Source of the DNA: Prinia subflava
Taxonomy: Eukaryota > Chordata > Aves > Passeriformes > Cisticolidae
Direction: 5' to 3'
Assembly (NCBI RefSeq): GCF_021018805.1
Contig: NW_026960609.1
Coordinates: forward strand, 682,001 to 746,000
DNA: 64,000 nt
Below, one piece after another: positions 9,546-20,043 of this stretch. Position 1 is the first letter of the stretch, and the number at the start of each line of letters is the position of its first letter. Made by a program: the position numbers and the translations under genes. The notes below the pieces were generated by a model. It ran no database searches. It was not told the origin of the DNA and saw only the letters and a list, made by a program, of their open reading frames with translations.

Positions 9546-9950
9546 CACGAAGTGGATGCACCCCCTGACCTGGTTTGAAGATTCACCATGACCTATGAGG
9601 AGTTCGGATGGAATGGGAACCAGCCAGCTGAAGCAAATCAGACAGAGAATGGGAAACTCTTGAAACTTTTCCCTGAGGGCAAAGAGCTGACTGCCAGTGC
9701 TCTGCCTTCTGATGGTTGACCAGAGAGAACTGCCAGCTGTTTCTATGGGAACAAGGACTCAGCATCCACTGGGACAGCACCTGCTCCTTCAGATGGCTGC
9801 AGTAGTGTGGAAAACTCCGATTGGACTTTGCAATCCTGCTGATGATTTTAATAATGAGCTGATCACTTTAATAAAGAGCTGAATATTAATAAAGGCATAT
9901 GCCCTGTTCTTTTCATTCCCCCTCTCCTTTCTGAGGATGGGGACTTACAA
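9546..9950. other. Unassigned; may still be U5 or flanking DNA
   Basis: No gene. Two AATAAA signals in TTTAATAAAGAG and ATTAATAAAGGC occur at about 9870 and 9890, on the plus strand, which might mark a second LTR or a longer U5. Confidence 0.3.
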
Positions 9951-11600
9951 TCCTTGTGATGCATGCTTTAAAAAGCTGCACTTTCACAATTTTGTCACTC
10001 GCGTAGCTCCGGCTGGGTGCTGCGAGCATATTTGCTGCTTAGTTTTAATTATTTCTATGCCTTGGCATTGCTGCATAATTGCTTTTAATTTTGATTGTGC
10101 ACCGGGGTCGCTGCGGGACCTCCTGCTGCTTGAGCACTGCTGCTATGAGAGGGAATGGGCAGAACGCTGCTTGCATTTGCTGCGAGGGGGTGGGGCAGGG
10201 GACGGTGTCCAGAGGGAAATCCCACCCGGCCCCACCTTGCCCCTGTCTACACCGGCATGGGGGCATGGAACGAAACGCCTCCGGCGTGGCCATGCCCCTC
10301 CTCTGCCTGACTTGGCGTGGCAAAGCCCGAATAGACGCACTGTCTCTGCTCTCTCCCGGGGTCCGCCCTGCCCTAATCTGCGCTGGCGCTCCTTAGAAAT
10401 GCCGCCGGAGCCCGTGCTTCCTGCATCCCCGCAGCTTGTGCTGGAGTGGTGCCCCCGGTCCCTGCCTCGGTTTTCACCGTCCACGACATCAGCGTGCGCC
10501 CTGCCCACGCTTCCGCATTCCCGCGTTCCCGTGCTTCCGTATTCCCGTGCTCGGTGATCGCTGCCTGTAATCCTTGTATTCTTTTCCCCTTCGTCTCTCC
10601 CTGTCCCACTGTGAGGGGGGAAGCGGGGGGTGGGGGAGGGGGCAGTGCTTTGTCCTTCCGTGTTCGATGTTTGGAGGGAGGGAGCTTTGGGGACATGGAG
10701 GCGGGGTCTGTGTTGGACTCCCCGCACCTCCTTCCCGGGGAACGCGTATCGTGGCGGAGGGGGAACGGGGCGGGGGGGGAAACGGGGGGGGGTGGCAGGT
10801 CTCCTTTTGCTCGTGCTGTGCCGCGGCACTGCCCCGTCTCCGCCTCCCTGCTGGGGAGGCAGCAGCCTCTGCCACCGGGCGCACGGCCAGTGCAGCTGGG
10901 TCCGCAAACGTTCGCATGGCGCGACCCAATCCCGGCTTCCCCGCCCCGCGATGCACGGCGGCACCGCCCGCCGCTTTCGCTCCAGCTCTGAGCTGTCCGA
11001 GCACGCACGGCCACTGAACCTGCCCTGTATCCTTGGTGTAAACGGCATTTCATAAAAATCACTCAGAAACAATTCACTCTCCTCACTTTCTTGCTCTGAC
11101 CGATTCAAAAGCGACTGTGAAAGCTTGCCTTCTCCTTAATGTATTTCTTCAACCTGTTTCCAAACTCTCTTCCCGGCTGTTTCCTTCCCAGTGCAGGGCG
11201 TCTGCGGGCCGCCCTCCCCCGTGCGGTGTGTCCTCCCCCCGCCTTGGCGGCACGGCTGGTGTTCCGTCTGCCTTTTCCCCTCTTTCCCTTGCTGTTTTGC
11301 AGTGGGGGATGGGGAGAGCAGTGCCGCACGGCCGCGGGCCACCCGCTTCAGTGTTCTTTTCGGGTTGCGGGGTAAGGTGCGGAGTGGGGGATGTCCGAGG
11401 AACTGTTAGAGATTGCTTTTGAGCGTCCCCTTCCTTTTCTGGGGTTGCTGTCGACATGTGGGCTCGCTTCTCAGAGGGCTGGGAATCTAATTCCTCTTTG
11501 CCTCTCTGCTGCCGTGGGAGTTTTAATTCTTCCCTGGAATTCTGTAATATGATTTGCAGCAATGCTCTTGCAGATGCCATTAATTTGAGAGCTTTTTTTA
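9951..11600. other. CpG-rich block of unknown identity
   Basis: GC- and CpG-rich sequence that contrasts with the AT-rich DNA to its right, with G/C homopolymer runs at 10740-10800. Open frames exist on both strands in several phases, as expected of GC-rich DNA, and none shows a domain I recognise. It could be a host CpG island (promoter) or the internal region of the truncated provirus whose LTR lies at 12055-12854. Confidence 0.5.
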
Positions 11601-12054
11601 TCTCTCCTTATTGCATTTTGATATAGTGTTTTTTTGTTCACCTCTTTCCAAAATTCTATCTGGAACTTTAGTTCCGATTTGTGTTGTAGAATTTCGAGGC
11701 AAACCCATTATTAGAGAGCTGCTGGCTCTTTCAATTGAAGCCGCAAATTATGCAGCAGTAATGCTTTGCCAAGATAATAAGATACGTAGCTATTTCTGGA
11801 ATGCATTCCCCCCGTGTTCTGGGTTTTTGACCGGTCTCACCTAGGTGCAGTCTTTCCTGGCTGTGGAACTGGAACCGGTGTTGTCCCTTGCTGTCCGGCA
11901 GCTGTGGAATGACGCAGCCCTGGGCCCTGGGTCCACGTCGGTTCGGCTGAAGTTCCAGAGTCGGCAATTGCTGAGCCTGTTCTTATCTTCTAAGGGTGGA
12001 GTTTTTGTCTTCTTCTGAGGGTCCGTGGCTGGTCGGGGGAGTTCGGGCACCACT
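11601..12054 (-). mobile_element. Leader of a truncated minus-strand provirus: primer site and splice donor
   Basis: Reading right to left from the LTR, a 2-nt spacer is followed by TGGTGCCCGAACTCCCCC (ends at 12052), positioned and begun (TGG) like a tRNA primer-binding site. Further in, CACCTAG|GTGAGACC gives a consensus splice donor with the cut between 11841 and 11840. Beyond that I recognise no gag, and no matching 3' LTR is seen. Confidence 0.55.
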
Positions 12055-12854
12055 TCTCAAGGTTATTTTTTCCCTGAGATTCTCCTTGGGGTTGGTGTTC
12101 CCCAAGGTAATAAGGTTTTTTCCCCAGGGTTGCTATTCCCTGAGGGTTTCCTCTGGGTTGCTGTTCCCAGAGATAATAAGGTTTTCAGTCTTCTCTTTGC
12201 CCTAAGTGTTACACACCAGAGGTAGAGACGACAAGTTGAGTCCGCCGGTGCACATTTCCAAGGTTGTTTATTCTTCATTATCTCAGTCCTTTCTCAGCTC
12301 TGCCAGGCCTCCCTGGCAGGGTACCTTATCTTAGTTCTTTCTCAGCTCTGTGAGGCATCCCCAGCAGAGCAGGACACGTGGCAGACTGGGCGGATCAGAG
12401 AGCCCCGCACCTTATGTACGGTCCCCTTGACCCAACCACTGTCCGAGACGTATTTTTTATTTACAAAATTTTACCAATACCTACTACCTTTACTAACATG
12501 TCAGTTCTACTCTAAGCCAATCTCTAAAACCCAACTCAGCACAAGATGGGGGACGAGAACAAGAACAAGGAAGACAGGGGCCACTCCCCAATTCCTCCAT
12601 CTTGTCTCTTCAGCCCCATATGCTAAGAATCCTAATTTCTATATTTATATTCTATAATAAACCATCCACTACTTATTTCAAATTCTTAGGATTTGTGATT
12701 CTTCCTGCATGTGAGTGTTCACTCCCATGGACAGGAATCAGTGTCCTCCTGGGATCTGTGTGGGTCTAACTGACCCCCCTGTCTTGATCCCAGACCCCCC
12801 TGTCCGGTCTCCAAACCCTCCAGGGCGGCCAGAGGGATGTTCTAGACTCCGACA
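12055..12854 (-). mobile_element. 5' LTR of truncated provirus, same family as 31020-31715
   Basis: Closely matches the LTR at 31020-31715 over nearly its whole length. It starts (minus strand) TGTCGGAGTC and ends next to the primer site. It is longer than its relative because it has an extra ~40-bp GTTGCTGTTCCC-type repeat and an extra copy of a CTTTCTCAGCTCTG segment. Short ORFs inside are shadows. Confidence 0.8.
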
Positions 12855-15293
12855 CAAAACCAGAACAAAATGCTCTTATCCCTCTTTGTCCATCATTATT
12901 AAATGCAGAACCCCTCCTTTTTTTTTCTCTCTTCTTTTCTAAGCTAGCTGCATTGTTTTCCCAGAGCACTGTCTGCTTTTCTCTCCACAGCCAGAAAGAC
13001 ATGGCATGTGTCATACAAACAGATTCCTTCTCTTCAGAAATAATGCTCTAACTTACATTGCTGTCCAATTAGGTAACTGCCTAGCTCAAGTGCCCTGTGT
13101 TCAAAAAACTATCAGGTCTCTGTGACCTGAACATCAAATCCCTGGCTGCCTTGATATTCCTTGAAGTGTGGCAAACAGACAGAAATATAGCTGTTCTTGG
13201 AGCAGATCACTGTGGCTTGCTATCACAGAAAATGTCAGGTGAAGCTGTGCTCCAACTTCTGCTCCAGCCATTTTTTCTTTTCCTCTTTTTGTGTGCTGAT
13301 AAGCAATACAAGTAGTATCGGACAGGGTAACCCATAATTTCAAAAGGGCAGATTTGATGCCTTTTTTCCAGACCTAAAAGCTATTTCAGGGGTACTTTTC
13401 AAGGGTATTATTATTTAGATGTACTGTGAATCCCTCTGAGGACATTAAGTGAAGTTACAAAGGGGAAGAAAGAAGTCAGGACCCATATCTCAAACTAAAT
13501 GAGACTTCTGATGGGAAGGTGTAAAACATTTCTCTATGTGGAATAAGAACATGTAAAGCTGAACAACAGCTCTGTCATGTTCCAATTCCACCAGTCAGCA
13601 CTTCTAAGTCAGAGAAAATTAACAGAAGTTGAAAATAGCTTTACACCTTCTTAACATATCCATGTCATGCATAATTAATACAATAGCATCTTATACAAAC
13701 ACCATAATTTTATTAGCATATATAATTTAGGTAGAAATAACCAAAAAACTCACATACATAAAAAATCTATGCATACATAAGTTCCAGATGTCTACTCTCT
13801 TTATTTTTCTCAAATCCTAGAAAACACCCTCCCATTAATTCTGTGTAGAAAATAAAATCTAACAGCCCCAAAGGTGTTCATCCTTTTCTTAATAAGTGTT
13901 GCACTACCTTGATCAAGAGAAAAATTAACATAATTTTGACTGAGACAAGAAGTGACAAAGAAGAAATTACAGTGAAACCACCTGAACTACCACAAGTTTA
14001 TTGAGAGCTTGGAACTATGGAACAAAGTCATAGCAATATGCAATAATTGCAAATAAATTGATAAACTGAATAGATATTTTAAATAATCAAAACAGTGGCT
14101 TACAATGAAAATAGCAACCAGGTCTAACAAAAAAATTACTCGGTTACTTTGATAACTTTGTATTCAGCAGGGGGTTTGATTCTTTATCTACCAAGTCTCC
14201 TGGGACAGAATCATCTACTTGCTCAGCCCAAATAACATAAGCTCACAGGCAAACTGTGACTTGCCGAAATTATAAAGAATTGGGTAGATGCTCACAAATC
14301 TCTCACTATTCCATTAACAGATAAAGTATCAGAAATCTTGGTGTGGAGAAGACAAAACAAACAAAATTATCAATTACCAACCTAAATTTTACATACATAA
14401 CTTCTGTGAAATACAATTGGTTGATAGCATAGAAATCAGATTCAATTTCTGCAATGAATCCTCCTCCTCCCATGGGTCCTGGCACAGCCCATGGATTAGT
14501 GTCACATCTACATTTTGCCTTCTGGCCTTCTGCTCAGCACTGTCCTATCCTTTGCAAATAATCTTAGGACTCTGACCAAATAATTCCTTTGGTTTTTGGG
14601 GTTTTTTTGTGGGTTTTTTTTGGTTTTTTTGTTTTTGTTGTTTTGGTTTTTTTTTTACTTATTCCAGCCCTTTTCATAGAGAAGGGTTAGGGAAAGAAGA
14701 TTTTTCTGAAGAACTTCTGAAGGAGTTTTCTGAAGGAGATTTTCTCCATTCCAAAGTCCTAGTGGCATCCATTGAACCTGTGATGGTTTACAGGTCTAAT
14801 ACTCCATTTGCTGAGTAGTCTCAAAGAATGAAGTCTGCCAGAGTGCAAAGCACAGTGCAAGACTAGGCTGAAACAGAGGCTGATTTAAAGATGCCTGACA
14901 CATTAACAATTTTTTTTATCGACTTCCAGTGCATGAAGTTAAAATAATTGTAAAAAGACAGAAGAAGGGGACTGACAAAAAATAAAATGTGTCTTCAAGA
15001 GTCCCTCTGAGGAAAAATTTAACTTTTTCACATAATTGGGTTCTCAACAAAATATCATGTTACCCAGAATTATATGTATTAAAGGCTTCTCCCAGAACAT
15101 AAAGACTTTTTTCCTGGACAACATTTAGGCCTCTTCCATCTCAAACTAACCAACCTCACTCAGCCATAACATCTAATCATCATGTACAGACTGAAAAAGG
15201 GAAAGAGGATCCACCATCACAAAAGAGACACAGAATTTTATGTTCCTGCAAATGCTATTCAAAAGCTGCACAACACTCTCATTATTTTGAGTG
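12855..15293. other. AT-rich unique DNA, no gene seen
   Basis: Probably intronic or intergenic. A T/G-rich GGTTTTTTTG run lies at 14588-14655. No domain, RNA gene or clear repeat recognised. Confidence 0.5.
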
Positions 15294-15299
15294 TTATTG

Positions 15300-15623
15300 T
15301 ATGGCCGCGAGCCTAGCCAGAAAGACTTGGAGCCAGAGTTCTGGGTTCATCAGAGCAGCAGAGCAGAAGACCTTGCCCCTTGTTTATTCTTCCTATTATA
15401 TACTTCTAACAAGGTGACCATGGATTGGATTGTTAACAGTCCCACCTCTCACCACATTGGTCAAGGGGACTGTCACACAGTCTTGTTTTCTCAGCATGGA
15501 ATGTGAAAACAATGGCTATGTTTATAGAACACAGCTGGTGTTTACATGAAAAGAGCGTGAGAAGGTACAAACCTTATACTTAATATGAAATGCTCAGATA
15601 GCTAGGAAAATCTCATGGCAACA
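15300..15623 (-). mobile_element. Solo LTR, same family as 59974-60311
   Basis: Shares with 59974-60311 the CCATGGATTGGA segment, a CCCACCTC/CACCAC block and the terminal CTCATGGCAACA (minus-strand start TGTTGCCATGAG). Flanks TTATTG (15294-15299) and TTGTTG (15624-15629) look like a 6-bp TSD with one change. Confidence 0.65.
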
Positions 15624-15969
15624 TTGTTGGTATTGGGGTTCTTTTGTGTAAAATAAAATTCTTATGGATGGTGTTAAATACTATCCTAGTGTTAATGGGG
15701 AAAACCTACACCAAAACTGCATCTCACTCCTAATCTGCAGCATATCAAAAAAAGTGATTATAATGAAAAATAGATTACAAAGCCCAAAGAAAATATGACC
15801 TTTTATTGAGGCAGGTATCTTAGATCCTCATGGCTCTTCCCCGTTTCAGAGATTAGCTGAGATGGGAGTAAGAGAGAGGCAGATCCAGACTCAGAGGCTC
15901 GCAAATACACAGGAAGGCACTGCTCTGACATTCACTCTCTCAGTAGCTACAGACAGCATAATTGTGGAA
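15624..15969. other. Unique DNA, no gene seen
   Basis: Short stretch between two LTR insertions. Nothing recognised. Confidence 0.5.
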
Positions 15970-15975
15970 TAACAT

Positions 15976-16301
15976 ATTATTGCCGATTGATGAGATACAG
16001 GAAGACTGATTCGGTGATCAGAATTCGATTTTACTCAGGTTTCCCAAAAGCTTATATACTATTTCAAACAGGTTAATAATTTCTACTACAATAATCAGGT
16101 TAAAAATCACACAGAAAACTCATGCATTTTACAACAATTCTTTGCTTGCAGAAGTTGATTGAATCTTGTCTCTTCCCGTAAGCAGGTGTAATCCCATCTC
16201 CTGTAATTTTCACAGTTCTGTTTGTTCCTGCCATGGCATCTTGATTATCAAACTAGCTATGCTAATCAAGTCTGTTTGACTCTCTGTCTTGTGTATTCCC
16301 A
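15976..16301 (-). mobile_element. 3' LTR of class II provirus
   Basis: 326 bp, near-identical to 19712-20037. On the minus strand it begins TGGGAATACAC right after the purine tract AGAAGGGGGAGATC (16302-16316). Confidence 0.88.
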
Positions 16302-16540
16302 GATCTCCCCCTTCTGCATTAACCAAGAACACCCCCTTGATGGCTTTATTAATTAATCTCTGCACACATTGAAGCAAGCAAGGTATCATAACTAATACAA
16401 TTATTATTAAAATCATTACATGCATTCCTAAGGATAAAGATAAAGGCTAAAAGAAAATCCTTTAGCCAAGGTGTCAAACCCCAGCCACTAAACAGTTTAT
16501 CTAGCCAAGATCCAGCTTCTACCTTTAGTTTAAACACACT
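16240..16540 (-). pseudogene. env: env transmembrane-subunit remnant
   Basis: Retroviral TM anchors the envelope spike. The minus strand encodes GSWLDKLFSGWGLTPWLKDF in one frame, and then, one frame over, a hydrophobic span MILIIIVLVMIPCLLQ followed by a short basic tail. This is the end of the ectodomain, the membrane segment and the cytoplasmic tail, split by a frameshift. The surface subunit and most of TM are gone. Position just before the 3' LTR agrees. Assigned from pattern, not alignment. Confidence 0.55.
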
Positions 16541-16717
16541 GTAAAATATAAGGAATAATTATAACAATACATAATATAATGTCTAATACATATAAGCTTA
16601 TTTTAACTAAATTTCTAATTTATTTATGGAGTCTTTAGCTTCTTAGGAGTTTATTCAGCTATTCAAATCTATCATCTGTTTGCAGGTTTTACACTTTCTT
16701 TTAGGGCTGAGGCTTCA

Positions 16718-16946
16718 CAATTTTGCAACATAAACTGAATCTGTTACTAGATTAAAAGGAACAGAAAAATTTTGAAAAGCTCTGACAACAGTAGCAAGTT
16801 CAATAATTTGAGGGGATTTAAGTCTGTCATTGAACAATTCAAGAAATTAAAAACATAAGGGACTTTGCATAATCATTCAGCAGGAGTGTCCCCGGCTCCC
16901 CCCTTTTGTTGTAACAGAAGACGTTTGAGAGAGCCATGGGGGTGTT
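16718..16946 (-). pseudogene. Integrase C-terminal piece joined to a second RNase H fragment
   Basis: Right after the integrase frame ends, shifted frames still encode EHPHGSLKRLLLQQKGG, containing the integrase Glu region (16870-16945), and a NFLNC stretch. At about 16819 the code changes to KSPQIIELATVVRAFQ, then VTDSVYV (16718-16819), a second version of the RNase H segment already present upstream (17640-17760). So RNase H sequence lies downstream of integrase, out of normal order. Confidence 0.6.
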
Positions 16947-17774
16947 CTATAATTGATTGTCCTGTGGGTGAGTGAGGTATGTCCCTTTTGTGGGTGATAC
17001 CCCATAAGGAGAAGAAGTTTGCAACTCTACAGAAATGTATGCGGGTCCGTTATCTGTCTTAATCTGTTGCGGAATTCCTAAGGGGGCAAAGGCAGCAGCG
17101 AAATGACGGCAAACGTCTTTCCCTGTCTCTCCCGTGTGAGCTGAGGCAAACAGAGCACCTGAAAAGGTATCAATAGAAGCATGCACAAATTTCAAGTGGC
17201 CAAATTCAGCAATGTGTGTCACATCTGTCTGCCAAATTTGCAGGTTCTGTAGACCTCTTGGGTTGACCCCTGTGTTCACATTAGGAAGGGAGCAACGCTG
17301 ACAGTCAGGGCATATAGAAATTATATTAGAGGCTTGTGCTGGAGTTAATTTAAAAAGTCTTACCAAAGCCCCAGCATTTTGGTGAAAAAAGGAGTGACTC
17401 AGTTTAGCTTGCTCTATTTTGTTGGGCAAAACATGCTGCACTGATAAGGTTAACAAGTCTGCCTGGGCATTACCTTCAGTGAGAAAGCCGAGTAGACTGG
17501 AATGTGACCTGATATGCATCACAAAGTAAGGAGCCGTCCTTTGGTCTAACAGGGAGACCAGCAGTTTTAACCAGGAAAAAAGAATGTCATTTTTAACATT
17601 TTTCAAAACAGAATTCTCTGCTCTCTGTACAATACCTGAAACATATGCGGAGTCAGTATTCTGATTAAAAGGTGTGCTGAATTTCTGAAACACTCTGACC
17701 ACAGCACCTAACTCCACTATTTGTGGAGACCCTTCAACAACAGCAATATCAGATTGCCAAGTTCCAGGAATCAT
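16947..17774 (-). pseudogene. pol: pol fragment: RNase H end and integrase
   Basis: 275 codons. The N-terminal third is RNase H (NTDSAYVSGIVQRAE, then HIRSHSSLLG and GNAQADLL). The integrase follows: His-His (HSFFHQNAGALV) and Cys-Cys (CPDCQRC) zinc region, first catalytic Asp in WQTDVTHI, second in KTDNGPAY. The frame then breaks before the catalytic Glu, which lies in another frame just downstream. Nearly all of the reverse transcriptase core, including the YxDD site, is deleted between this and the protease-RT piece, so it cannot replicate alone. Confidence 0.85.
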
Positions 17775-17840
17775 AGAAGGGGAAGGGAGGCCTGGCTGTA
17801 GGGCCCCATTCCCTCAATTACCTCATTTATTTTCCTCAAG

Positions 17841-18350
17841 TCATGCAACAGCCTCCACCCCCTCAGACCGCTTTTTAATTACAAACACCGGTGAATTCCA
17901 AGGGCTATTAGATGGGACTATGTGTCCCTTTTCCAGCTGTACCTGTACAAGTTCTTGTAATAGGTGCAGTTTTTCTAATGACATGGGCCATTGGTCTACC
18001 CAAACTGGATCAGAGGATTTCCAAGTCAGTTTGGGGGTGTTACGTGCCCCAATGACCCTTATACAAAATGTGACTGCATAAAATTTTCCCATTGAGATAG
18101 AACATCTCCACAAAATCAGCGAAGCAGACAACACATAAGGCCGGACAGTTGCTACCCTCCCCTCAGGCCCTGTGATCTGTACTGGGTGTTGGCTTTGATA
18201 GCTTTGACTGTTTCCACCCACCCCTGAGAGGACCTGGGGGACAGGCATTAATGGCCAATCATTAGGCCATTGATTTCGGGAGATAAGACTAATATCCGTG
18301 CCCCTGTCAATGAGTCCGGTTAAAATTAACTCTTTCTCTCTCAGAGACAC
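17841..18350 (-). pseudogene. Protease and N-terminal reverse transcriptase fragment
   Basis: The protease active site reads LIDRGTD where retroviral proteases have D-T/S-G, so the catalytic triplet is lost (18288-18314 region). The C-terminal part, [20 protein letters not shown], is the conserved start of betaretroviral RT. The frame then ends and about 70 bp later the RNase H piece begins: a deletion of most of RT. Confidence 0.8.
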
Positions 18351-18445
18351 TTTGCATCAGCACGTAGGACGTTCAGGAGTTATGTGCTGCGTCCAAAAAA
18401 TTTGTGGTACCCCTGTTGAACCAAACCCGCCTCCCCTATGATTAG

Positions 18446-19060
18446 TTATCGGGGATGTGGATAAGGGGGCTGCTGGGAAAAGTACAAGCTGGGCGATTTT
18501 GGTCCCTGCTGGGACCACGCAGGGGGGCTGTGGGGTCCAGCCATGATTTTTATTTCCCCAACCGTGTCAGAATCAATAACTCCTGGTAAAACAAACAATC
18601 CTGTTACTGAGGTCGAAGATCTACCTAAAAGCAAAGCATGGTGACTTGGTAGCAAAGGTCCATACATTCCTGTGGGGAGACAAAACACTGAGGAATTGGT
18701 CAACATTACTGTATCACGGGTTGAAATATCCAGTCTGGCGCTCCCTGGGGTTGCTGGACGTAGGTTGGAGATGGTCTGGCAGGCAGGGCCTGCGCTGGCT
18801 GAAAGCTGAAGGTTGGTTCCGGTTGCGACAGCTGCTGGGTTGGCTGTGGGACTTGTGTCTTCATGTGTCGCCATCCCGTGCTGTGAGATGAGTTTCCCTG
18901 CAAAGGCTGGCCATTTGGTGAAACTTGAAGAGGCATTGATTAGCGAAATAAAGGTAAAGTCTCTGTCTTTAAGGGCTTTCTTTTTTATCCGTAACCAGTT
19001 GTTATGCATATTTGAAGCGAGTAAGTCCGAATCTTTTTCGGGGCTGAGATCAAAAGACTC
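18446..19060 (-). pseudogene. Gag fragment fused to dUTPase
   Basis: Codes first for gag-like sequence (NNWLRIKKKALKDRDFTF) and then a dUTPase: ARLDISTRDTVML, LPTGMYGPLL, LLGRSSTSVTGL and PGVIDSDTVGEI are the conserved dUTPase motifs. dUTPases remove dUTP and in betaretroviruses are encoded with the protease. Most capsid and nucleocapsid is missing between the gag part and the enzyme. On the minus strand a G/P/S-rich tail follows. Confidence 0.75.
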
Positions 19061-19117
19061 CCCGTCACTGCTAAAGTCAGAGTCCCCATAAGCGGTTAGC
19101 GTTCGGCACCTCTGGGG

Positions 19118-19564
19118 TCACTGGTGGGATACCGGTGGGGGTGCAGCTGGCAGCTGGGCTTTATCTTTGGCGTTCGTCGGGGAGGGGGTGCGGATGGGGG
19201 ATGGGGAGAGGGACCTGGGCAGGTTTTGGTCTGGCACAGCCTCCGGGGCCGTCTCCGCGGTGGTATCACAGGCTGCCTCGCTCCCCCCCTCTTTTTTTAT
19301 CGCGTCCATGACCGCCCTCCATGCAGGAAGCAGGCGCAGCTCTGGCTCGTGGCCAGGCAGCGTAGCCAGGTCGTAGAGCTTTATGCAGACCTTGTCCCAG
19401 TAGCGGAGAGTAAAAACAGAGGAAGGGATGGTAACGGGGAACATGCGTGACACCCATCGCAGGAGCAACTTAAGGTCATGCTTAAGGATGGGGGATCCAT
19501 GCTTGCTCAGCAAGCGTAGCACGGTTTTGTTAACGTCTCTCTCGTCGGACACATCCTGTCCCAT
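19118..19564 (-). pseudogene. gag: gag matrix domain fragment
   Basis: 149-codon frame starting MGQDVSDERD, with the Gly2 context of a myristoylated matrix protein and a helical N-terminal domain (LLSKHGSPILKHDLKLLLRW). After about 100 residues it turns proline/serine-rich and stops. It lies about 150 bp inside the 5' LTR, the right place for gag. The rest of gag is shortened and out of frame downstream. Confidence 0.72.
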
Positions 19565-19711
19565 ACCTTGAGTTCCCCTGGCTCACCTGTCACGTCCGGT
19601 GTACAGATGATTGTGGGCCCAAACACGGTTCCTTCACCGTCACAATCAGTTCCAGGGGAGTCGCCAATTGCCAGCAGATAGCCGGTTCTTCTTCGGTCAT
19701 ACAGAACACCA
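19565..19711 (-). promoter_or_regulatory. Leader and primer-binding site of class II provirus
   Basis: On the minus strand TGGTGTTCTGTATGACC begins at 19711, directly against the LTR, the position of a tRNA primer site. I could not match it to a specific tRNA. Confidence 0.5.
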
Positions 19712-20037
19712 ATTATTGGCGATTGATGAGAGACGGGAAGACTGATTTGGTGATCAGAATTCGATTTTACTCAGGTTTTCCAAAAGCTTATATACTATTT
19801 CAAACAGGTTAATAATTTCTACTACAATAATCAGGTTAAAAATCACACAGAAAACTCATGCATTTTACAACAATTCTTTGCTTGCAGAAGTTGATTGAAT
19901 CTTGTCTCTTCCCGTAAGCAGGTGTAATCCCATCTCCTGTAATTTTCACAGTTCTGTTTGTTCCTGCCATGGCATCTTGGTTATCAAACTAGCTAGGCTA
20001 ATCAAGTCTGTTTGACTCTCTGTCTTGTGTATTCCTA
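19712..20037 (-). mobile_element. 5' LTR of class II provirus
   Basis: 326 bp, the same length as 15976-16301. On the minus strand it starts TAGGAATACAC, where the 3' copy has TGGGAATACAC, so the terminal TG has mutated. Confidence 0.88.
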
Positions 20038-20043
20038 TAACAC

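Larger units (their letters stand above)
15970..20043 (-). mobile_element. Defective betaretrovirus-like (class II) provirus with TSDs
   Basis: Two 326-bp LTRs (15976-16301 and 19712-20037) flank a shrunken interior read right to left: leader, gag fragments, dUTPase, protease, start of RT, RNase H-integrase, second RNase H piece, env transmembrane remnant. Flanks TAACAT (15970-15975) and TAACAC (20038-20043) are a 6-bp TSD with one change. I count about eight differences between the LTRs (roughly 2.5%), so it is moderately young. A dUTPase next to protease is a betaretrovirus trait. Confidence 0.88.

Noticed and set aside
10045..11580. Overlapping frames of 60-320 codons in the CpG-rich block
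   Set aside because: Several phases on both strands are open at once, as GC-rich DNA allows; compositions are biased and no motif is recognisable.
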